A DNA stretch of 64,000 nt, taken from assembly GCF_014697545.1 (NCBI RefSeq), contig NZ_JACJSA010000012.1, forward strand, positions 124,001 through 188,000, given 5' to 3'. Positions 25,703-34,865 of the stretch are shown piece by piece; within the stretch, counting starts at the first letter, position 1; the number at the start of each line of letters is the position of its first letter. A model generated the notes under the pieces. It worked only from the letters and a program-made list of their open reading frames with translations, did no database searches and was not told the DNA's origin. The translations under genes were made by a program, and so were the position numbers. The DNA is from Oscillatoria sp. FACHB-1407. GTDB taxonomy: Bacteria > Cyanobacteriota > Cyanobacteriia > Elainellales > Elainellaceae.

Positions 25703-27295
25703 ATGAATTCTAGTGCCCCGAATCAAAATACCTTTGCCATCACGACGCCGCTTTATTACGTCAATGATCTGCCCCACATCGGTAGTGCATATACGACGAT
25801 CGCGGCGGATGTGGTTTCCCGCTTCTACAGACTCCAGGGTCAACCCGTGCTGATGATCACAGGAACAGATGAGCATGGGCAAAAAATTCAGCGCACCGCA
25901 GAGGCATTAGGGCGATCGCCCCAAGAGCATTGCGACAAAATTGTGGAAGGCTTTCAAGCCCTGTGGGATCAACTCAACATTCGGTGCGATCGCTTCATTC
26001 GCACCACCTCAAAACGGCACGAGGCGATCGTACGCGAGTTTTTCCAGCGCGTTTGGGACAATGACGACATTTACCTCGGTTGGCAACAAGGGTGGTATTG
26101 CGTCTCGTGTGAAGAGTTCAAAGAAGAACGCGAACTACTCGAAGACCATTACTGTCCCCTTCACCCCACCAAACAAGCAGAGTGGCGCGATGAGCAAAAC
26201 TATTTCTTCCGCCTCTCAAACTACCAGGGCAAGTTAGAAGCGTTATATCAAGAGCGACCCGATTTCATTCGTCCTGATATTCGCCGCAACGAAGTGCTGA
26301 GTTTTGTCAGTCGAGGGTTGCAAGACTTTTCTATTTCGCGGGTCAATCTAGATTGGGGCTTCCCCGTCCCGACCGATCCCGACCACACGCTCTACGTCTG
26401 GTTTGACGCGCTGTTAGGATACGTCACTGCCCTGGTCGATGCCAACCAAGAACCCACCTTAGAAAACGCCCTCGCACAATGGTGGCCCATCAACTTACAT
26501 CTCATTGGCAAAGATATTCTGCGATTTCACGCGGTTTATTGGCCTGCCATGCTAATGTCAGCGGGAGTACCTGTACCCGGAGGTGTATTTGGGCATGGTT
26601 TCTTGACCAAAGATGGGCAAAAAATGGGGAAAACCTTAGGCAACATCATCGATCCCTATGAATTAGTCGGGCGGTATGGCTCTGATGCTGTTCGCTATTA
26701 CTTCTTAAAGGAAATCGAATTTGGGCGAGATGGCGATTTCAACGAAACGCGCTTTGTCAATATTTTGAATGCCGACCTGGCGAACGATTTGGGCAACTTG
26801 CTGAATCGCACGTTAAAGATGGTACATAAATATTGCGAGGGATATGTCCCTGCTGTCTCAAATGATGATATTGCAACCGATGATCTGCTTAAATCCAAGG
26901 GCTTAACGTTGGGTCAAGAAGTCGCTGATGCCTACACATCGCTCTCATTTAGTCAGGCATGTGAGGCAATCTTGGCAATGATTCGCGCTGGCAACAAATT
27001 TATTGATGACCAGGCTCCTTGGGCACTCTATAAACAAGGCAAGCAAGCAGAAGTTGAGCAAGTGCTTTACACCGTTCTCGAAGCGGTCAGATTAGCTGCC
27101 TACCTGTTATCACCGATCATTCCCAACATCAGCCAAGCCGTTTATCAACAACTTGGATTTGAAATCAATTTCAATTCTCCTGAGAGTCTGACTGCCTATC
27201 CATTCACCGTTCATGCCCATTGGGGAGCATTGCCTGCCAAACAGGCTTTGGGCACTCCTGAACCCGTGTTCCGTCGTTTAGAATTGCCAACATAA
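25703..27295 (+). CDS. metG: Methionyl-tRNA synthetase
   Basis: A 530-residue class I synthetase that charges tRNA-Met. The HIGH-type motif is PHIGSAYTT at about 22-30, and the KMSKS-type motif is KMGKT at about 305. Cysteines in the CP domain (CVSCEEF near 133, and CPLH) could bind zinc. The C-terminal anticodon-binding helical domain ends near 510. No EMAP/tRNA-binding extension is present, so this is the shorter form. The stop codon lies within an 11-bp inverted repeat (27282-27313). The ATG follows a long A/T-rich leader with weak Shine-Dalgarno. Confidence 0.96.
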   Translation: MNSSAPNQNTFAITTPLYYVNDLPHIGSAYTTIAADVVSRFYRLQGQPVLMITGTDEHGQKIQRTAEALGRSPQEHCDKIVEGFQALWDQLNIRCDRFIRTTSKRHEAIVREFFQRVWDNDDIYLGWQQGWYCVSCEEFKEERELLEDHYCPLHPTKQAEWRDEQNYFFRLSNYQGKLEALYQERPDFIRPDIRRNEVLSFVSRGLQDFSISRVNLDWGFPVPTDPDHTLYVWFDALLGYVTALVDANQEPTLENALAQWWPINLHLIGKDILRFHAVYWPAMLMSAGVPVPGGVFGHGFLTKDGQKMGKTLGNIIDPYELVGRYGSDAVRYYFLKEIEFGRDGDFNETRFVNILNADLANDLGNLLNRTLKMVHKYCEGYVPAVSNDDIATDDLLKSKGLTLGQEVADAYTSLSFSQACEAILAMIRAGNKFIDDQAPWALYKQGKQAEVEQVLYTVLEAVRLAAYLLSPIIPNISQAVYQQLGFEINFNSPESLTAYPFTVHAHWGALPAKQALGTPEPVFRRLELPT

Positions 27296-27313
27296 TATTT
27301 TGATGTTGGCAAT
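27282..27313. repeat. Hairpin spanning the metG stop codon
   Basis: ATTGCCAACAT (27282-27292) pairs with ATGTTGGCAAT (27303-27313), an 11-bp perfect stem with a 10-nt loop containing the TAA stop. There is no T-run, so a classical terminator is unlikely; it could protect the mRNA 3' end. Confidence 0.6.
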
Positions 27314-27443
27314 TGCCTCATTTGTGACTGTATAACTATCGTTAATTTGGGAATCAATTCTTATCTGGCATAAACACTTTTCTTCAATTCACGTCTAAAT
27401 CCAAAAAACAATTTTTTTGATAAAACTGAGGTCTTAAAAAATC

Positions 27444-28055
27444 ATGTTTAATAACCACGATGAAAATAACAGCCCTATCTTCACACCAGAACAGGTTCTA
27501 GAAAATCGAGGACGAGTCGCGATTTTTATTGACGGCTCAAATCTCTTTTACGCAGCGTTGCAGCTAGGCATCGAGATTGATTACACCAAGTTGCTTTGTC
27601 GGTTAACGGCAGGTTCGCGCTTGTTACGCTCCTTTTTCTACACGGGGGTCGATCGCACCAATGAAAAACAGCAGGGATTCCTGCTATGGATGCGGCGCAA
27701 CGGCTATCGGGTTATCTCCAAAGATCTGGTGCAGCTACCCGACGGCTCTAAAAAAGCAAATTTGGATGTCGAGATTGCAGTGGATATGATGGCATTGGTA
27801 GGGTCTTACGATACGGCGATCTTAGTCAGTGGCGATGGCGATCTTGCCTACGCGGTTGATGCGGTCAGCTATCGTGGGGTGCGAGTTGAGGTGGTGAGTT
27901 TGCGATCGATGACAAGCGATAGTTTGATCAACGTTGCCGATCGCTACATTGATCTGGATGGCATTAAAGAAGACATCCAAAAAACTCCCCGCCAAAATTA
28001 CACCTACCGCCCCCTCTCTGGAATTGGATTGGTAGAAGAACAGAATGAACCCTAA
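27444..28055 (+). CDS. LabA-like NYN-domain protein (DUF88)
   Basis: A 203-residue NYN/PIN-like protein. The first acidic site is VAIFIDGSNLFYAA (about 26-39). KANLDVEIAVDMM (about 107-119) gives further acidic ligands, and VSGDGDLAYAVD (about 131-142) completes the LabA/DUF88 signature. LabA of Synechococcus elongatus acts in a clock output pathway with SasA and RpaA; family members outside that pathway are also common. Nuclease activity is likely from the fold. The last 11 bp overlap the start of the DUF58 gene, so the two are coupled. Confidence 0.85.
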   Translation: MFNNHDENNSPIFTPEQVLENRGRVAIFIDGSNLFYAALQLGIEIDYTKLLCRLTAGSRLLRSFFYTGVDRTNEKQQGFLLWMRRNGYRVISKDLVQLPDGSKKANLDVEIAVDMMALVGSYDTAILVSGDGDLAYAVDAVSYRGVRVEVVSLRSMTSDSLINVADRYIDLDGIKEDIQKTPRQNYTYRPLSGIGLVEEQNEP

Positions 28056-29208
28056 CCTGGGTCAACGCATTGCAGATTGGTTTGAAACGCATTGGGTAAC
28101 GCCCGCCTATAGCGGTTGGCTAGCGGGGGGCTTATCTATCTTCTTCTTTGCGGCTGCCACTAACACCATGGCAGGTTGGCTGTATGTCATCAGTGGTGTG
28201 ATGTTTGCGCTGTTAGCGGTGGCGGCAATCTTACCGGAGCGATCGCTCCGTCAAATTCGCATCACACGCCGTGCCATTGAGCCGATTAGCGCGGGAGAGC
28301 CACTAATTGTGGAACTGGTGGTTGAAAATCAAACCAATCAACCCAAGACCCTGTTGCAGGTACAAGATATGCTGCCCTATGTGTTAGGGCAACCCGCTTC
28401 GACCGCCATTGAGCTGATCCCCGGTCAGGGCAGCTATCACTGGGTCTATGAACACCCAACTCAGCGACGGGGTGTGTTTCGATGGCAGACCTTGCAACTG
28501 CGCACTGCCACCCCCCTGGGTCTGTTTTGGTGTCGGCGCAGCCAAACGGCTAAAGCAACAGCGATCGTCTATCCGACGGTATTGCCACTCAATCAATGCC
28601 CACTGATTGACGAGATGGGGCGCGATGTTAATGTCCATGTTCAAAGTGCTTATCGGGCACAAGGCGCAACAGAAGGAGTCACTCGAACATTGCGCCCTTA
28701 TCGCTGGGGTGACTCGATTCGCCTGATCCACTGGCGCACCAGTGCCCGATATGGCGAGTTGCGCGTACGCGAGCTAGAAACCTTTACGGGGGGGCAGGAG
28801 ATTATCATCTGCCTCGACACCGAGATGCGTGGAGAAACCCCCTGGGAGGCTGACAACTTTGAACAGGCAGTAATTGCAGCCGCTTCTCTCTATTTCTACG
28901 CAGTACATCAAAATTTGCAGGTCGGCGTGTGGACGGCAGCGACGGGTCTGGTTAAAGGCAAGCAAGTCGTTCTGGAAACTCTTGCCGCTACAAGTGCTAC
29001 AGAGGAACGTCGGGCTGAACGCCTCCCAGATGTGCCTCTGCTCTGGCTCACTCAAGATGTCCGCAGTTTGAAAGCTCTCCCCGACGGCAGTCGTTGGGTG
29101 TTATGGTCATCACCTCACACCGCCTCTGAGCAGGGTGCGATCGCCCACTCTGGTTTGGTGATTCAACCGGATCAACCGCTTCAAATACAACTCCAAACAT
29201 CCGTTTAA
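28045..29208 (+). CDS. DUF58-domain membrane protein
   Basis: A 387-residue protein with two N-terminal membrane helices (about 20-65), then a large cytoplasmic or periplasmic part. The DUF58 signature is YRWGDSIRLIHWRTSARYG at about 220-238, followed by RELETFTGGQEIIICLD, the start of a VWA-like fold. DUF58 proteins often travel with MoxR ATPases and VWA proteins; none is adjacent here. Instead it overlaps the LabA-like gene by 11 bp. The role is unknown, with an envelope or assembly function inferred from family context. Confidence 0.82.
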   Translation: MNPNLGQRIADWFETHWVTPAYSGWLAGGLSIFFFAAATNTMAGWLYVISGVMFALLAVAAILPERSLRQIRITRRAIEPISAGEPLIVELVVENQTNQPKTLLQVQDMLPYVLGQPASTAIELIPGQGSYHWVYEHPTQRRGVFRWQTLQLRTATPLGLFWCRRSQTAKATAIVYPTVLPLNQCPLIDEMGRDVNVHVQSAYRAQGATEGVTRTLRPYRWGDSIRLIHWRTSARYGELRVRELETFTGGQEIIICLDTEMRGETPWEADNFEQAVIAAASLYFYAVHQNLQVGVWTAATGLVKGKQVVLETLAATSATEERRAERLPDVPLLWLTQDVRSLKALPDGSRWVLWSSPHTASEQGAIAHSGLVIQPDQPLQIQLQTSV

Positions 29209-29273
29209 ATCCTTCGATTTCGAAATCACGCCTTCTTAGCAATACCCATTCACCTTGTAATCCCCATTTCGTT

Positions 29274-29684
29274 ATGACAGAGATCCTTCCTTCAGAGTTT
29301 TGGCATGGTGTAGAGCAGTTTAACCAGGGTGAGTTTTATGCCTGTCATGACACCCTGGAAGCCCTCTGGATGGAAGCGATGGAACCCCAAAAAACCTTTT
29401 ATCAGGGCATCCTTCAGATTGCGGTGGGGTTATATCACCTGAGTAACCACAATTGGCGAGGAGCAGTGACCCTGTTGGGCGAAGGCATTCATCGGCTACG
29501 TCACTATCAACCAACCTACGCTGGGGTTCATGTCAGCCATCTAATCGATCAGGGAGTCCAACTGTTAACTCAGTTACAACGCTGTGGACCTGACAAAATC
29601 GCGGAGTTGGCAAAACAGGTGATTCCCGATGGTTCGGAAGATACCCAACCTTCCTACTCAATCAAACTTCAGCTTAAAAAATAG
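29274..29684 (+). CDS. DUF309 protein
   Basis: A 136-residue helical protein with the DUF309 signature FNQGEFYACHDTLEALWM near residues 15-32 and FYQGILQIAVGLYH near 42-55. The Cys-His-Asp arrangement suggests a metal or catalytic site, but no function is established in the family. The last 27 bp overlap the end of the convergent SemiSWEET gene. It is 65 bp after DUF58 and could belong to the same transcript. Confidence 0.85.
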   Translation: MTEILPSEFWHGVEQFNQGEFYACHDTLEALWMEAMEPQKTFYQGILQIAVGLYHLSNHNWRGAVTLLGEGIHRLRHYQPTYAGVHVSHLIDQGVQLLTQLQRCGPDKIAELAKQVIPDGSEDTQPSYSIKLQLKK

Positions 29685-29912
29685 GATCACAGAGGTTAAA
29701 ACCAGCGTCACTCCATTGGCGAGGATGACGGGGGTAGAGGCAATACAAAACCCATAGATCAACCAAAGCAAAATACCCGTTGTAAAGGTAATCAGCCATT
29801 CCAGCGAGATATCCTTGGCTGAGCGGGATTTCCATGTCTTGAACAACTGCGGTAAAAACGCGATCGTGGTCAACGTACCTGCTACAAACCCAAGGAGCAT
29901 TACGGTGTTCAT
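29658..29912 (-). CDS. SemiSWEET-type sugar transporter
   Basis: An 84-residue membrane protein with three helices (about 4-20, 37-55 and 62-81). The PQ-loop motif is TIAFLPQLFKTWKSRSAKDIS at 15-35, diagnostic of SemiSWEET proteins. Two copies dimerise to form a sugar channel through the inner membrane. The substrate cannot be told. It overlaps the DUF309 gene end-to-end by 27 bp, so the two 3' ends are complementary. Confidence 0.88.
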   Translation of the reverse strand: MNTVMLLGFVAGTLTTIAFLPQLFKTWKSRSAKDISLEWLITFTTGILLWLIYGFCIASTPVILANGVTLVLTSVILFFKLKFD

Positions 29913-30012
29913 GTTAATCCCTTATTGGCGACGCACCCATTGCATCCTACTGCTTCAGCGACCTGGTTTGAAGTATCCGGTATATCTAGCTGTGAGTCTT
30001 CGTCCGCTGGTA

Positions 30013-30762
30013 CTATCCCTGCTCGTCAAGCGGAAGCCGTGGGAAAGAGGAACGTTTGACTTCCGGTAAGGGGTTATCGAGTGGTTCTAGCTGGCGGTTT
30101 TCAAAGCTGTTGACTGGTAATGCGTTGATGGAGCCAGGACTAACAATTCCCCCAGAAATGATCACCTTGAAGGCATCTTCGATGGACATCGACAGCGTAA
30201 TTACCTCGCTTTCGGGCACCACCGCATACCACCCTGTCGTAGGGTTCGGCGTTGTGGGAATGAAAATGCTCAACATCGAATGCGGTACATGGGATTGAAT
30301 CTCAGGCGTTAACGTCCCGGTAACAAACGCCAGTGCCCATATCCCTTTACGGGGGTATTCCACTAGAACAACTCGCCGGAATTTGCCACTTGAATCTCTT
30401 AAAACAGTCTCCAGCAATTGTTTTAGAGTTTTGTAAACAGCCCCTGCGAAAGGGATAGCTTGCAATAACCGCTCTCCAAAGTCGAGGAGCCAGCGTCCGA
30501 CGATGTTGCGAGCCATCAAGCCAATCAACAAGATGGACAACAGCGGCACTGCCAAACCAATCAAGAGATTGAGCAGATCTCCCAAAATGGGATTCAGGTC
30601 AATGAATGGATTGAGTTGTTTGGGAATGCGGGTTAGAAAGTCGATTACCCAACTGGCAATGGTGATGGTCAACCAAATTGTGGTTGCCAACGGAATGATG
30701 ACCAGTAACCCGGCAATCAAGTCATTCTTCAGGTCTTGTTTAAGACGTTGGAGCACAGACAA
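30013..30762 (-). CDS. DUF502 membrane protein
   Basis: A 249-residue protein with two membrane helices (about 15-42 and 62-88), then a soluble domain. The segments FAGAVYKTLKQLLETVL (about 104-120) and FIPTTPNPTTGWYAVVPESEV (about 167-187) are DUF502 landmarks. Family function is not known; plant COV proteins are relatives involved in trafficking. The C-terminal 50 residues are Pro- and charge-rich. It stands alone; between it and sasA (30763-31025) there is only an R3-like fragment (GGATGGGGCATC) and leader sequence. Confidence 0.85.
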   Translation of the reverse strand: MSVLQRLKQDLKNDLIAGLLVIIPLATTIWLTITIASWVIDFLTRIPKQLNPFIDLNPILGDLLNLLIGLAVPLLSILLIGLMARNIVGRWLLDFGERLLQAIPFAGAVYKTLKQLLETVLRDSSGKFRRVVLVEYPRKGIWALAFVTGTLTPEIQSHVPHSMLSIFIPTTPNPTTGWYAVVPESEVITLSMSIEDAFKVIISGGIVSPGSINALPVNSFENRQLEPLDNPLPEVKRSSFPRLPLDEQG

Positions 30763-31025
30763 TCTAATCTCCCATGTAATAACCCAACGGAAACAAATCC
30801 AGTCCCAAAGGGAAAATTATTATAGCAACAGTGATGTTAGTTAGGATGGGGCATCAAGATAAAACCCCCGAAAGGGATGAGCGGTTGTAGGAAGGCGATC
30901 GCGCAGTCATAACGACTTGGTAAATCGATGTTTCTATCCTGAACCAGCAATAACGACTGTAATGAACTCTACATTACATCTGCAAGCGCTGTAAAGATTT
31001 GTTTCACATCCAGGCGATCGCCCCT

Positions 31026-32201
31026 CTAGGGACGATAGACGGGCAGGGTGAAATGAAAACAACTGCCTTGATTTGCCACTGAGTCAACCCAAATTTGTCC
31101 ATAGTGTGCCCGAATTACCCGTTGGCACAACGCTAACCCAATGCCGTAGCCTTCTTTGGCTTCATCACGCTCTAACCGAAACCGATCTTCAAAAATGCGC
31201 TCCCGGTTTTCTTCTGGCACGCCCGGACCGTTATCACAAACGCTCACCTGAATTTTTTGAGTGGTGCGGTGCAGGATAGAAACCTGAATCGTTCCGCCGT
31301 TTGGGGTGTATTTGATGGCGTTGTCTAGCAGATTGATTAAAACCTGTCTGACCTGTTTAGCATCGGCATAGACATTGGGCAGGTCGCTGGGAATGTCAGT
31401 AATAAGCCGATGTGACTTTGGCTCAAATTGCTCCTTGAGATGGTGTAGCACGTCTAAACACAATTCCCCTAAATCAACCTGCTGGGGCTGAATCTGCAAC
31501 TCTGCCGCAGTCCCACGGGCAGCTTGTAAGACATCGGTAATCATGCGATCGATCGCCTTGGTTTGGGTGCGGGCGTGCTTAATCAACTGCCCCATCAATG
31601 CAGGCGTTAGCCTTGCTCCTTGCCCTGTCTCCTTGGGTTCAATACCCATTTCCAGGGTTTCCAGGGCGATCGAGGCAGCCGTCAGGGGATTTCGCAAATC
31701 GTGCGCCAACATGGCAATCAAGCCATCTTTGAACCGGAGTTGCTCTTGAAGTTCTTCTTTTTCTTGTTTCAGGCGAAAAATCTCATCTGAGAGTTGAATC
31801 AACTCTGCTGAGTAGACAACCGATGGAATCGAACCCTCGATACTGTCTTTGCCAGAGGTTTCGTGACGCCGCGCCCGAGCCTTATAGTCGTCCACCGATC
31901 GCTGCCAACGAGGCCACCACTTCTCGATTTGAGCCACTAAGTTGCTGCCTGCCAGAGTTTGCCGGGGTTCAGGGTGCAACTTAATCAGTGTTGGCGTAGC
32001 AACCAGCTTAAAGTGCTCTGCTAAGTGAGGTTGCTCACCGACATCGATAATCTGTAGATCGAAATCGTAGTCATCTCCTAATTCCTTGAGAAAATTCCGG
32101 ACTTGTCGAATCTTCTCGTTGGCATTAGGACGTTTATCCACAAACAGCAAGAGCTGCAAGGGTGCTTCAGGTCGCTCAAATGATTGGGACAGTGCCTCCA
32201 T
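31026..32201 (-). CDS. sasA: Clock-output sensor histidine kinase SasA
   Basis: A 391-residue kinase. The N-terminal domain (about 14-100, [11 protein letters not shown]...[16 protein letters not shown]) is the KaiB-like thioredoxin fold that binds KaiC. A coiled-coil linker (135-160) and a HisKA domain with phospho-accepting His167 in [13 protein letters not shown] follow. The ATPase domain has [22 protein letters not shown] and GYGIGLALC motifs. SasA is stimulated by KaiC and passes phosphate to RpaA. There is no transmembrane segment. An ATG at 32201 is used; no better start lies upstream in frame. Its partner rpaA lies at 46359 and kai genes are not in the window. Confidence 0.94.
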   Translation of the reverse strand: MEALSQSFERPEAPLQLLLFVDKRPNANEKIRQVRNFLKELGDDYDFDLQIIDVGEQPHLAEHFKLVATPTLIKLHPEPRQTLAGSNLVAQIEKWWPRWQRSVDDYKARARRHETSGKDSIEGSIPSVVYSAELIQLSDEIFRLKQEKEELQEQLRFKDGLIAMLAHDLRNPLTAASIALETLEMGIEPKETGQGARLTPALMGQLIKHARTQTKAIDRMITDVLQAARGTAAELQIQPQQVDLGELCLDVLHHLKEQFEPKSHRLITDIPSDLPNVYADAKQVRQVLINLLDNAIKYTPNGGTIQVSILHRTTQKIQVSVCDNGPGVPEENRERIFEDRFRLERDEAKEGYGIGLALCQRVIRAHYGQIWVDSVANQGSCFHFTLPVYRP

Positions 32202-32254
32202 GCGGTCTTGCTCAAACAGAATTCCTTCTTCCAGTTTTCTTTACTATTTATAGA

Positions 32255-33262
32255 CTATCTTGGTTTCGCTGTTGCTGGAGTGTGAAGTTTTAATTTCGGT
32301 AAGGCAAATCGTCTGATAGTAGGAGGAGATGACATGGCTCGACACAGCAAAACTGGGCAACGGCTATGGCGAATCACATCTTCGGCAACAGGGGTGAGGC
32401 GATCGGGGCGAAATTTAGGATGGTAATGGGCAAGAGAGAGCCGCTTGGGGGCATCGCTCCCCAAAATGATTACGTCGGCTCGGTGCTGCTGCGCAACACT
32501 ACAAATGAGAGTGCCAGATTCGCTCATCTGCACCAGAGTTTGGACATCGCCATCAGCCAGGTGTAGGGCGTTTTTGGCTTGCCGTGCAAGGCTCTGGCTC
32601 TGGTCATATTGCGCCTGTCGCAAAGATTGGTTGAGTTGCCAGTTGGGGGTTGGAGTGGCAAAGGGACCAAAGAGATAGTGAGTATTTAGTGGGGGATGGA
32701 TGCAGAGAATGGTGACGCGGCGAATTCCTGCTGAGACTAACTGGCGGGTAACAGCGATCGCCCCTTTGGCAGCTTCAGAGGCGTTGATCACTAACAGGGC
32801 GTGATCCCAACTGGGTTTCTGACTGGCATCCTGCTCATCCGGCAACACTAACACCGGGCAAGTGGCATAACGGGCGATCGCCATGCCCAGATCGGTGGAT
32901 GTCGGTTCTAATCGAGTCTTAGCGCGCCAGTGAACTGCCAGCAACCCTGCTTGAACCGTTTGAGCATACTGCAAAATCGGCAGAAGCGATCGCTCCGGTT
33001 GTAACTCTAAAGCGGGTTCTTCAACCCCATCAGAAGCACCTTTTGGATCAAGACAGGAGGCGTTTTGCCCTGAGATTGACAGAATAGAACAGGAGGGGCG
33101 GGCATCGCCTTGAGCCGCTAACCGATTAGCAATTGGTTCAAGCCATTGGTACGCCGAATCAGATGGATAGCAATCATGCGTTGCTAACAGAAATGGCAGA
33201 TGTAAACCAGAGGAATCGAGTTGAGCCATAGCGTGAGGGATTGTCTCAATCGTGTTGTACAT
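32255..33262 (-). CDS. Tandem universal stress protein
   Basis: A 335-residue protein with two UspA-like domains. The first (about 10-145) holds FLLATHDCYPSDSAYQWLEPIANRLA and ends in CPVLVLPD. The second (about 155-310) holds HALLVINASEAAKGAIAVTRQLV, VTILCIHPP and ends HSRCPVLLCR. A Ser/Lys-rich tail follows. Usp domains bind ATP or are nucleotide-free stress sensors; the G-x2-G-x9-G(S/T) ATP motif appears partly as ILGSDAPKR in domain 2. The ATG at 33262 is chosen over a TTG ten codons upstream; a third Met at 33229 is also possible. It is 53 bp upstream of sasA on the same strand and may be co-transcribed. Confidence 0.82.
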   Translation of the reverse strand: MYNTIETIPHAMAQLDSSGLHLPFLLATHDCYPSDSAYQWLEPIANRLAAQGDARPSCSILSISGQNASCLDPKGASDGVEEPALELQPERSLLPILQYAQTVQAGLLAVHWRAKTRLEPTSTDLGMAIARYATCPVLVLPDEQDASQKPSWDHALLVINASEAAKGAIAVTRQLVSAGIRRVTILCIHPPLNTHYLFGPFATPTPNWQLNQSLRQAQYDQSQSLARQAKNALHLADGDVQTLVQMSESGTLICSVAQQHRADVIILGSDAPKRLSLAHYHPKFRPDRLTPVAEDVIRHSRCPVLLCRAMSSPPTIRRFALPKLKLHTPATAKPR

Positions 33263-33436
33263 TACCAGTCGCGTTATAAGCTGAAGGTACAAAGCGCATA
33301 ATTAAGGAATCATGCCGACTGGAATAATTTCCGCGATCGCCTATTTTCCAAGGCTACCCAATCACTGTGCAACCCTACCAAATTCTGAGAGCGTATCACA
33401 CAACTTAGTACTACTTAGCACGGCTATTGCCTAGAT

Positions 33437-33545
33437 CAGGGTTTGGAAATAAAACCAGAAGGGGGTGGGGTTGCGCCCCCAAGCCAGGAGTGGAACCCCT
33501 GCACCCCAAATTTCCACCCCTATTTACGACGAGTTGTACTGAGTA
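33437..33545. repeat. R3 repeat, full-length copy
   Basis: It has the same order as the copy at 9619: GGGTTTGGAAATAAAACCAG, a GGGGTTGCGCCCC hairpin, CCCTGCACCCC, then CACCCCTATTTACGACGAGTTGTACT. The rest of 33293-33674 holds no gene. Confidence 0.8.
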
Positions 33546-33674
33546 CTGCTTTTAATCAAGGGTTCAGAAATCAGGGCTAGTCGGGACAGTGCCCCACTCA
33601 TCCGCACCCCGTCCTGACTGACAAAGCCGTTGCTATAAAATTGTTAGAGATGTAAAGGGAGCAAAGCAGTAACC

Positions 33675-34862
33675 ATGAAAATTTTGGTACTGGCATGGGA
33701 GTTTCCACCTCGCATCGTGGGAGGTATCGCCCGCCATGTATCAGAGCTATATCCTGAGATCGTCAAACTCGGACATGAGATTCATTTGCTGACGGTTGAA
33801 TTTGGGCAAGCCCCCTGGTTTGAGGTTGTCGAGGGAATTCAAATTCATCGCATTCCTGTTGGACCCAGTCGCGACTTTTTTCACTGGGTCGCTAATATGA
33901 ACGAGAGCATGGGACGTCATGGCGGTAAACTCCTGCTCGAAGATGGTCCCTTTGACCTGATCCACGCCCATGATTGGCTTGTGGGAGATGCAGCGATCGC
34001 TCTCAAGCACACCTTCAAAATTCCATTAGTTGCCACTATCCACGCTACTGAGTTTGGTCGCTACAACGGATTACACAATCCCACCCACTACTACATCAAC
34101 GATAAAGAACATCTCCTGGCACACAATGCCTGGCGTGTGATCGTTTGCACCAATTACATGCGCCGCGAAATTGAACAGGTGCTACGCAGCCCGTGGGACA
34201 AGATCGATGTGATCTACAACGGGATTCGCCCTGAAAAGAAACCCCATCCCGATGATTTTGACTTTTGGGGGTTTCGCCGCCGCTTTGCTACCGACACCGA
34301 ACGGGTTGTCTACTACGTCGGACGAATGGCACACGAAAAAGGGGTGCAAGTGTTACTCAGTGCGGCCCCCAAAATTATTTGGGAGATGGCTGGAGCCGTG
34401 AAATTTGTCATTATTGGTAGTGGCAATACTGAGCACCTGAAACGGCAAGCCTGGGATCTGGGGATTTGGGACAAGTGCTTTTTCAACGGCTTTATGTCTG
34501 ACAGCGACCTGGATCAGTTTCAAACGGTAGCTGATTGCGCTGTTTTTCCGAGCCTGTATGAGCCGTTTGGCATTGTGGCATTAGAAAGTTTTGCGGCTCG
34601 TGTGCCCGTGGTTGTCTCCAATGCAGGCGGATTTCCAGAGGTTGTGCGTCACACCAAGACCGGGATCGTTACTCAAGCGGCTAACCCCGAATCTTTGGCA
34701 TGGGGGATTTTAGAGGTCTTGAAAAGCCCAGGCTATGCCAAATGGTTAATTGATAACGCTTACGCTGATCTAGAACAACGCTTTAACTGGGCAAAACTTG
34801 CGGTGCAAACGGAGGCAGTCTACGATCGCGTCGTGCGAGAGCGGGCTCAGGTGGACTGGTAA
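33675..34862 (+). CDS. GT4-family glycosyltransferase
   Basis: A 395-residue GT-B fold enzyme of the starch-synthase/GT4 superfamily. It opens MKILVLAWEFPPRIVGGIARHV (about 1-22) with the KxGG-like nucleotide-binding start. The C-terminal half has VYYVGRMAHEKGVQVLL near 213-229 and the E-x7-E sugar-nucleotide motif SLYEPFGIVALESFAA near 295-310. The donor may be ADP- or UDP-glucose; the acceptor is unknown. The protein has no membrane segment. Its stop is 3 bp from the end of the convergent GAF kinase gene. Confidence 0.85.
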   Translation: MKILVLAWEFPPRIVGGIARHVSELYPEIVKLGHEIHLLTVEFGQAPWFEVVEGIQIHRIPVGPSRDFFHWVANMNESMGRHGGKLLLEDGPFDLIHAHDWLVGDAAIALKHTFKIPLVATIHATEFGRYNGLHNPTHYYINDKEHLLAHNAWRVIVCTNYMRREIEQVLRSPWDKIDVIYNGIRPEKKPHPDDFDFWGFRRRFATDTERVVYYVGRMAHEKGVQVLLSAAPKIIWEMAGAVKFVIIGSGNTEHLKRQAWDLGIWDKCFFNGFMSDSDLDQFQTVADCAVFPSLYEPFGIVALESFAARVPVVVSNAGGFPEVVRHTKTGIVTQAANPESLAWGILEVLKSPGYAKWLIDNAYADLEQRFNWAKLAVQTEAVYDRVVRERAQVDW

Positions 34863-34865
34863 AGC

